The translations under genes and the position numbers were made by a program. Shown one piece after another: positions 59,060-64,000 of a stretch of DNA of 64,000 nucleotides (positions are counted from its first letter, which is position 1; every line of letters begins with the position of its first letter). The notes beneath the pieces were generated by a model, which saw only the letters and a list, made by a program, of their open reading frames with translations, ran no database searches and was not told where the DNA came from. Source of the DNA: Candidatus Sulfotelmatobacter sp. (GTDB lineage Bacteria; Acidobacteriota; Terriglobia; Terriglobales; Acidobacteriaceae). The stretch spans positions 226,412 to 290,411 of the forward strand of contig DASYBM010000001.1 in assembly GCA_036500765.1 (NCBI GenBank). The letters are read 5' to 3'.

Positions 59060-60208
59060 ATGCGTCTTCATGCAGTGGCGGCAGTTCTGTTGGTGAGTGG
59101 GTTGATGTGCGGTTGTGGCGGATCGAGCTCGGGAAATAATGGCGGCGGTGGCGGCGGTGGAAATCAGACTGCGGCGCCGACGATCTCGACAACGGGCGGG
59201 CCGGATGGCGTGCAGAACGGCGCGCTGGTCGTGACTCTGGCTTCAACGACGAATGGGGCCTCGATCTATTACACGGTCGACGGCAGCACGCCCACGACTT
59301 CTTCGCAGCAGTACCAGGCGCCTTTTCTGGTGGCGTCGAGCCTGACGGTGAATGCAATCGCCAGCGCCGCCGGGTCGCTGAGCACAGTCACCAGCCAGAG
59401 TTTTTCTCCCAACATTCCTTCCGGGACACTGGTGTGGAGCGATGAGTTCTCTAACACTAGCGGTGCACCCGCGCAGCCCGATCCTACGATTTGGACCTAC
59501 GACACGGGGAACAGCGGGTTTGGCAACCAGGAGTTGGAAACTTACTGTGCGTGGGGCTCGAACACTTCGCCATGTAGCACGACGAATCCCAGCGAATATG
59601 TGGGGACGGATGGGTATCTCCACATCGAGGCGCAGCAGCCGTCGATGGGCGTGTATACCTCGGCTCGATTGAAGACGCAGGGACTGTTCAGTTTTCAGTA
59701 TGGGCGACTTGAGATAAGCGCACAGGTGCCTGAGGCACAGGGGTTTTGGCCGGCGGCGTGGTCGATGGGGAACAATATCGCAACCGTGAACTGGCCGGCA
59801 TGCGGCGAGATGGATGATATGGAGCGAGTCGACGCTGTGCCCATACCACCCGCGCCGGATTGGAATGCCGGGTCGATTCACGGTACGGGGTTCACTGGCG
59901 CCCAAGGGCTCGGCAGCACGTACGACTTTCCCAGCGGGCAGACGGCAGGAAGCGCGTTCCACGCGTATGGCATGATCTGGTCACCGGGGCAGGTGCAATA
60001 TTACGTCGATAGCCCCGGCAATATCTATGCAACCTACACGCCAGCGGATGTCACGGGGATCGGCGGCATTTGGCCTTTCGATTCGGGGCAGAGCAATTTC
60101 ATTCTGCTGAACCTGGCGATTGGCGGGAGTTACCCGGGACCACCCGACTCAACGACGCCTTGGCCTTCCGAGATGCTGGTGGATTACGTCCGGCTGTACA
60201 CGAACTAG
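59060..60208 (+). CDS. GH16 glycoside hydrolase lipoprotein
   Basis: A 382-residue lipoprotein: signal and lipobox LMCGCGG, then a Gly/Asn spacer. Residues about 40-115 form a chitobiase/beta-hexosaminidase C-terminal-type module (GALVVTLASTTNGASIYYTVDGSTPTTSSQQYQ). The GH16 domain follows from about 123 (LVWSDEFSN), with TARLKTQG-like TSARLKTQGLFSFQYGRLE and the catalytic site ACGEMDDMER (ExDxxE). It is probably a laminarinase-type beta-glucanase. Confidence 0.92.
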   Translation: MRLHAVAAVLLVSGLMCGCGGSSSGNNGGGGGGGNQTAAPTISTTGGPDGVQNGALVVTLASTTNGASIYYTVDGSTPTTSSQQYQAPFLVASSLTVNAIASAAGSLSTVTSQSFSPNIPSGTLVWSDEFSNTSGAPAQPDPTIWTYDTGNSGFGNQELETYCAWGSNTSPCSTTNPSEYVGTDGYLHIEAQQPSMGVYTSARLKTQGLFSFQYGRLEISAQVPEAQGFWPAAWSMGNNIATVNWPACGEMDDMERVDAVPIPPAPDWNAGSIHGTGFTGAQGLGSTYDFPSGQTAGSAFHAYGMIWSPGQVQYYVDSPGNIYATYTPADVTGIGGIWPFDSGQSNFILLNLAIGGSYPGPPDSTTPWPSEMLVDYVRLYTN

Positions 60209-60224
60209 CACCGCATCGAGAGCT

Positions 60225-60370
60225 TGTCATTTCGAGCGAAGCATTGGCGGGTTGCGCGCCGTCGTGCGCAGTCGAGAAACCTGCTTTTGATCTAAACGAA
60301 GCGGCGAACAGCAGGTCCCTTCACATCGGTCGGGATGACAGTTTTTGATGTCGGGATGACAGTTTTGATA
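60225..60370. repeat. TTGTCATTTCGAGCGAAGC...TCGGGATGACAG repeat
   Basis: It opens CTTGTCATTTCGAGCGAAGC and closes GGTCGGGATGACAGTTTTTGA, with GATGTCGGGATGACAGTTTT repeated directly after. This is another member of the TCATTCC-type palindromic family, here between two convergent genes. Confidence 0.6.
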
Positions 60371-60378
60371 AGGGGGCG

Positions 60379-61710
60379 TCAATTGCGGGCCCTCGCGCGC
60401 GTGACCATGGCCCAGTTCAGCAATGCCAGCGCGACGGTCCCAGCCACGATCATCGACTGGCTGAAGTCCACTTGAGTAACCAGCACGGCACACATCAGAA
60501 CAGCGAGCGCGGCGAGGATGTTTCCGGCGGGAAGGTGGAAGCGGGCACTTCCTGGCTGCTTTCGGCGAAGCACTGGCAGCGCGGCGCAGCAGACTGCGTA
60601 ATAGAGCAGGCGGGCAGTCGCGGAGAGAGTTACGTTCCATTTGAATTCGCCGCTCAGCGCGAAAGCCCAGACCAGCGCGGCAAATACCAGAATCGAAATG
60701 TAGGGCGTATGAAAGCGCGGGTGGATCGCGGCGAAGGCCTGGGGGAAATCTCGCTGCTCGGCAAGCGCGAAGGTCACGCGCGGCATGGCGAGAATTTTCG
60801 CGCTGAGATATCCATAGCAGGAAATGAGGGCTCCAACGGCGACCAGGGCGGCGCCAACGGAGCCGGCCGCGATGCGCGCCACATCCGAGAGCGGGCGGGT
60901 ACTATGCGTCGCGTCCGGTAGAACTCCCACCACAACCCACTGGATCAACACATAGAGCACAGTGCATACGACGAGTGCGGCGAAGAGAGCAAAGGGAGCG
61001 TCGCGGCGAGGATCTTTGGCCTCGCCCATCGGGGTGAGGGCGGTTTCAAATCCTCCGTAGGCGAAGACGAGGAGCAGCAGGGCGTTCATCCACTCGCTAG
61101 TCGTGACGGCGGCGGGCGCGGTGGACGAGGTCGCGGCGGGATGCGCATGCAACACGGTGAGTCCCATGGCGATCACGGCAAAGAGCGGAAGCAATTTCGC
61201 CGCGGTGAAAACGTTGCTGACCTGCGTACCGGCGCGAACGCCGCGAATGTTGATCAACGCGAGCGCGCCGACGAGCGCCGTGAGGATGAGCGCGCGGGGC
61301 AGCGGGTCGCGGGCGTGCGGCCAGAACTCGCCGAGATAAATCACGAACAAATTTGCATTGGCGGCTGGGGCCGCGACCTGGCCGAGGAAGAGCATCCATG
61401 CCATCTGGATGCCCATACCGCGTCCGAAGGCGGCGCGCGCGTAGAGGTACGGTCCTCCAGCCTGTTGGAATTGCGATGCGACTTCGGCGAAGCAGGCGAA
61501 GATAATGGCCATGCCAATTCCGGCGACCAGAACGGCGATGGGACTGAAACGTCCGAGTTTGCCGGCGACGACGGAGGGCAGGCCGAAGACTCCGCTGCCG
61601 ATCATCGAATTTACGACCAGCGCGGTGAGGCTCCAGCGGCCGATGGCGCGGACGAGGTGATCCGCAGGCCGTTGCTGAGCAGATGCCATTTGTCCCGGCG
61701 AGTCTTTCAC
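60379..61710 (-). CDS. APC-superfamily amino acid permease
   Basis: A 443-residue membrane protein with about twelve transmembrane helices. The helix-1 motif ALVVNSMIGSGVFGLPSVVAGKLG is typical of the APC superfamily. It also has VASQFQQAGGPYLYARAAFG, AYGGFETALTPMGEAKDPRRDAPFAL (helix 6) and a conserved helix-8 region (YGYLSAKILAMPRVTFALAEQRDFP). It imports or exchanges amino acids or amines; the substrate is undetermined. It may start at 61710 or 61689. Confidence 0.92.
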   Translation of the reverse strand: MKDSPGQMASAQQRPADHLVRAIGRWSLTALVVNSMIGSGVFGLPSVVAGKLGRFSPIAVLVAGIGMAIIFACFAEVASQFQQAGGPYLYARAAFGRGMGIQMAWMLFLGQVAAPAANANLFVIYLGEFWPHARDPLPRALILTALVGALALINIRGVRAGTQVSNVFTAAKLLPLFAVIAMGLTVLHAHPAATSSTAPAAVTTSEWMNALLLLVFAYGGFETALTPMGEAKDPRRDAPFALFAALVVCTVLYVLIQWVVVGVLPDATHSTRPLSDVARIAAGSVGAALVAVGALISCYGYLSAKILAMPRVTFALAEQRDFPQAFAAIHPRFHTPYISILVFAALVWAFALSGEFKWNVTLSATARLLYYAVCCAALPVLRRKQPGSARFHLPAGNILAALAVLMCAVLVTQVDFSQSMIVAGTVALALLNWAMVTRARARN

Positions 61711-62001
61711 CGCGTGGTTGTATCACAAGTGGGGCGAGTGTGAGGCGGATGCGCACGGCGCCAGCCTTGTACCTCCGGCAGTTCGTGCCCCGGGGCGCGC
61801 TCGGCTTCGCCGTCGCTGGACGGAAGAATGCGTCCGTCCCCACATGGTTCGTGTCAACCCTCGGAGAGGCGCGTCAGATCTGGCATTTGAGAATTGTGAC
61901 CTTTTGGTGCTCCAAAGTAATGCGGAGAATTACGAAAGGCGCATGCCCGTGGGACATCTACTCGCTGCGCGTTGCCGATGAGATGGTGAGTAGGCAAGAG
62001 A
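61711..62001. other. Intergenic spacer
   Basis: No gene is supported. It includes a GGACGGAAGAATGCGTCCGTCC hairpin (split: GGACGG / CCGTCC around 61819-61840), another member of the GGACGCATTCGTCC family, preceded by GCTCGGCTTCGCCG. Confidence 0.55.
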
Positions 62002-62391
62002 ATGGCTACCTCCGATATGGACGACCTTCATCTCCGAATCGCGCGCGTGACCGAAGACCTGCGAACCATTCAGCAGGAACTGAACTGCGCCGCGATGCAG
62101 GCCCCAAGTGATCCCGAACTGATGGAGGCGCTCAACTCACTTTCGGAGACGGAGCCGATCGAGACGCTGCGCTGCGCGCTGGACCAGATGCGGCATTTTC
62201 TCTGGTTCTATTCCCAGGTGATGAGCAACGAACCGGAACTCGGCGACAAGTTGCGGCAGGCCAGCGCGGCGAAAACCGCAACCGATGAGGCGCCGAAGAC
62301 TGGTAAGGCGTTTCTGGATCAGTTGTCGCGGGCGGATGAAATGATGCTCCTGCATCATCTGGCGGATGCGCGCCGGCGCAAGCCGAATTAG
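62002..62391 (+). CDS. Helical hypothetical protein
   Basis: A 129-residue, largely helical protein (DDLHLRIARVTEDLRTIQQELN; ETEPIETLRCALDQMRHFLWFYSQVM; KAFLDQLSRADEMMLLHHLADARRR). It has no signal peptide, no membrane helix and no recognised domain. It lies convergent with nagA. The function is unknown. Confidence 0.7.
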   Translation: MATSDMDDLHLRIARVTEDLRTIQQELNCAAMQAPSDPELMEALNSLSETEPIETLRCALDQMRHFLWFYSQVMSNEPELGDKLRQASAAKTATDEAPKTGKAFLDQLSRADEMMLLHHLADARRRKPN

Positions 62392-62459
62392 GACTTCGGT
62401 CGTCGGTCGTTGGTCGTCAGACCTCACACCTCACACCTCAGATCCTATGACCTTTGACG

Positions 62460-63617
62460 CTAGAAGCCGTGGCCGCGGACTATGGTTTTGAGGACTTCGC
62501 CGGCGGAGTTCAGGACCACGAAATCTGCATTGACGCCGGGAGCGAGAACGCCGTAGTGGGCGGCCAAGCCTACGGACCGGGCAGGATTGAGGGTGGCGGC
62601 TTGCACGGCATCGCGCAGTGTCCAATCAGAAAACTGGGTCACGTTGCGCACCGCGCGATCCATGGTGAGGACGCTTCCGGCGAGGCTACCGTTGGAAGTA
62701 CATTTTCCGTCTTTGACGTCAACCTGGATAGGGCCAAGTTCGTAACGGCCGTCGGGCATGCCGGTGGCTGAGATGGCGTCGGTGATGAGCACTGCGCGGT
62801 CGCGGCCTTTGGCCCGCAGGAATAACTTCACGACCGACGGGTCGACGTGAATCCCGTCGACGATCATGTCGGCGCTCAATTGGTCGTTGCCGAGTACCTC
62901 GCCGATGATGCCGGGTTCGCGATGGTCGAGCGGGCGCATGGCATTGAAGGTGTGGGTGGCGTGACGCGCGCCGGCCTTCACTGCATCCTGCGCCACGGGC
63001 ATCTCCGAGTCGGAGTGGCCGATGCTGACACAGACGTTGCGGCGGGCGGCTTCGGCAATGACTTCCATGGCGCCGGGAATTTCCGGAGCAATGGTCAGCA
63101 TTCGCACGTGGCCGCGCGCGGCCTGCCACAGGCGATCGAAGACAGCGACAGTCGGGTTGAGCAGAAGTTCCGGCGGATGCACGCCGCGCCGCTTGTGGCT
63201 GAGAAACGGTCCTTCGAGATGGATGCCGAGCGGGCGCGCCACTGCGCCGCCATCCGGTACAGTTGCCTCAATCGCGTCGGCCAGGCGATCGAGCGTGGCG
63301 TAAGTAGAGTCAAGCGAAGCCGCGACGGTGGTCGGAAAATATCCGGTGACACCGTGGGAGGCGAGGAACTTTCCCAGCGCCGGAAGTTCCGACGGCGAAG
63401 CCCGCATGAGATCGAGACCGGCTCCGCCGTGAATGTGAATGTCGATGAAACCGGGGACGAGCACGGCGTCGCCGAAATCGATAAGAGGCGCGTTGATGGC
63501 GGCGGTTGCCGCGAGCGAGGAAAGTTCGGAGATTTGCCCATCTTCGACGATGAGCAGCGGGTCGTGAAGCTCCTCAGTTGGCGTATAGAGGCGGCGGGCA
63601 GTGAAGGCAGTCTTCAT
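62460..63617 (-). CDS. nagA: N-acetylglucosamine-6-phosphate deacetylase
   Basis: About 385 residues from the ATG at 63617 (MKTAFTARRLYTP); 63638 is possible. An amidohydrolase with the metal motif VPGFIDIHIHGGAGLD near 54, FPTTVAASL, LGIHLEGPFLSHKRRGVHPPE, SIGHSDSEM, THTFNAMRPLDHREPG and the catalytic Asp in LITDAISATGMPDG. It turns GlcNAc-6-phosphate into glucosamine-6-phosphate, for amino-sugar recycling. No nagB or transporter is next to it here. Confidence 0.95.
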   Translation of the reverse strand: MKTAFTARRLYTPTEELHDPLLIVEDGQISELSSLAATAAINAPLIDFGDAVLVPGFIDIHIHGGAGLDLMRASPSELPALGKFLASHGVTGYFPTTVAASLDSTYATLDRLADAIEATVPDGGAVARPLGIHLEGPFLSHKRRGVHPPELLLNPTVAVFDRLWQAARGHVRMLTIAPEIPGAMEVIAEAARRNVCVSIGHSDSEMPVAQDAVKAGARHATHTFNAMRPLDHREPGIIGEVLGNDQLSADMIVDGIHVDPSVVKLFLRAKGRDRAVLITDAISATGMPDGRYELGPIQVDVKDGKCTSNGSLAGSVLTMDRAVRNVTQFSDWTLRDAVQAATLNPARSVGLAAHYGVLAPGVNADFVVLNSAGEVLKTIVRGHGF

Positions 63618-63819
63618 GACTATATCTATACGCGCCATCTATACGCGGCGAAAATCTATCGTAGCCGTCCAGAAGGTTTCAGACAACCGGCGCGAACAGT
63701 TGAAGGACCGCGAACGGGCGCGAGGGCAGTGTTATAATCCGTTGGTAATTGTTCGTCGATAATTCTGCAAGGCCTGTCAGGGGCGCCCCGCGATTCCTCC
63801 AGCGCCCGCTGCACAAAGT

Positions 63820-63896
<77 letters not shown>

Positions 63897-63932
63897 ATTA
63901 TTTTCAAATACTTAAACTGCATTTCTGGTTTT

Positions 63933-63966
63933 CCGTCTACATCGAGGGTGTCGAAATTGTAGACGG
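63933..63966. repeat. Inverted repeat CCGTCTACA / TGTAGACGG
   Basis: A perfect 9-bp inverted repeat with a 16-base gap, beginning 37 bases after tRNA-Pro. The sequence between the tRNA and the repeat is AT-rich. It could be a terminator or part of an integration-site region; the window ends too soon to tell. Confidence 0.45.
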
Positions 63967-64000
63967 TGCTTGCATCGGGGAATTGGGGCGCCAATTTTGC

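Overview
The window is a 64 kb piece of a GC-rich (about 60 percent) bacterial chromosome. It most likely comes from the phylum Acidobacteriota, class Terriglobia or a Koribacter-like relative. I base this on family content: a VWFA-related Acidobacterial-type protein, HAF-repeat and FG-GAP secreted proteins, several small secreted or low-complexity proteins of a type common in that phylum, many glycoside-active enzymes, and a dense load of dispersed palindromic repeats. No rRNA, CRISPR array, phage structural gene or transposase was seen. One tRNA, tRNA-Pro(CGG), lies at the right end.

Layout. 0-2.8 kb: two tandem secreted GDSL esterases, a DUF488 protein and a ParE-type toxin-antitoxin pair. 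2.8-7.1 kb: electron-transfer flavoprotein genes (etfB, etfA, ETF-quinone oxidoreductase) with a HicBA pair between etfA and the oxidoreductase. 7.2-13.9 kb: small proteins, threonine aldolase, secreted adenosine deaminase, an ERCC4 nuclease, purine nucleoside phosphorylase and a PPOX-fold protein. 14-20 kb: homoserine dehydrogenase, a cysteine-desulfurase-like aminotransferase, a GAF-domain membrane protein and RNase HI. 20.5-24.7 kb: a three-gene TonB receptor / YfiR / CHASE8 histidine kinase operon. 25-30 kb: exported oxidoreductase, FG-GAP and VWFA proteins. 30-34 kb: CGNR regulator divergent from an EamA exporter, then an unusual Nramp transporter. 34-36.8 kb: aconitase. 36.8-41 kb: a lower-GC accessory island (DUF7002 protein, broken kinase-PurZ-like fusion, ImmA/IrrE-macrodomain fusion, PD-(D/E)XK nuclease). 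41-52 kb: OprB-like porin, purD, purE, tandem PilZ protein, galU, a frameshifted ParDE pair and mfd. 52-64 kb: small secreted and membrane proteins, HAF protein, GH31 glucosidase, Ada, GH16 lipoprotein, APC permease, nagA and tRNA-Pro.

Functional links. Adenosine deaminase plus purine nucleoside phosphorylase form a purine salvage arm, and purD/purE are de novo purine genes. The Nramp transporter and the porin share a nearly identical 16-bp box upstream and may form a metal-uptake regulon. GH31, GH16 and NagA fit polysaccharide and amino-sugar use. The etf genes feed electrons from acyl-CoA and related dehydrogenases to quinone.

The most unusual features are these. (1) The accessory island combines a macrodomain, a possible ADP-ribosyltransferase-like protein and a PurZ-like enzyme that carries an internal deletion. 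(2) Palindromic repeat families sit not only between genes but in frame inside three coding sequences; homoserine dehydrogenase also lacks any canonical start codon. (3) MITE-like elements with terminal inverted repeats are present. (4) Strand composition changes abruptly from C-rich to G-rich within the aconitase gene.

All family assignments come from reading motifs by eye, with no database search.
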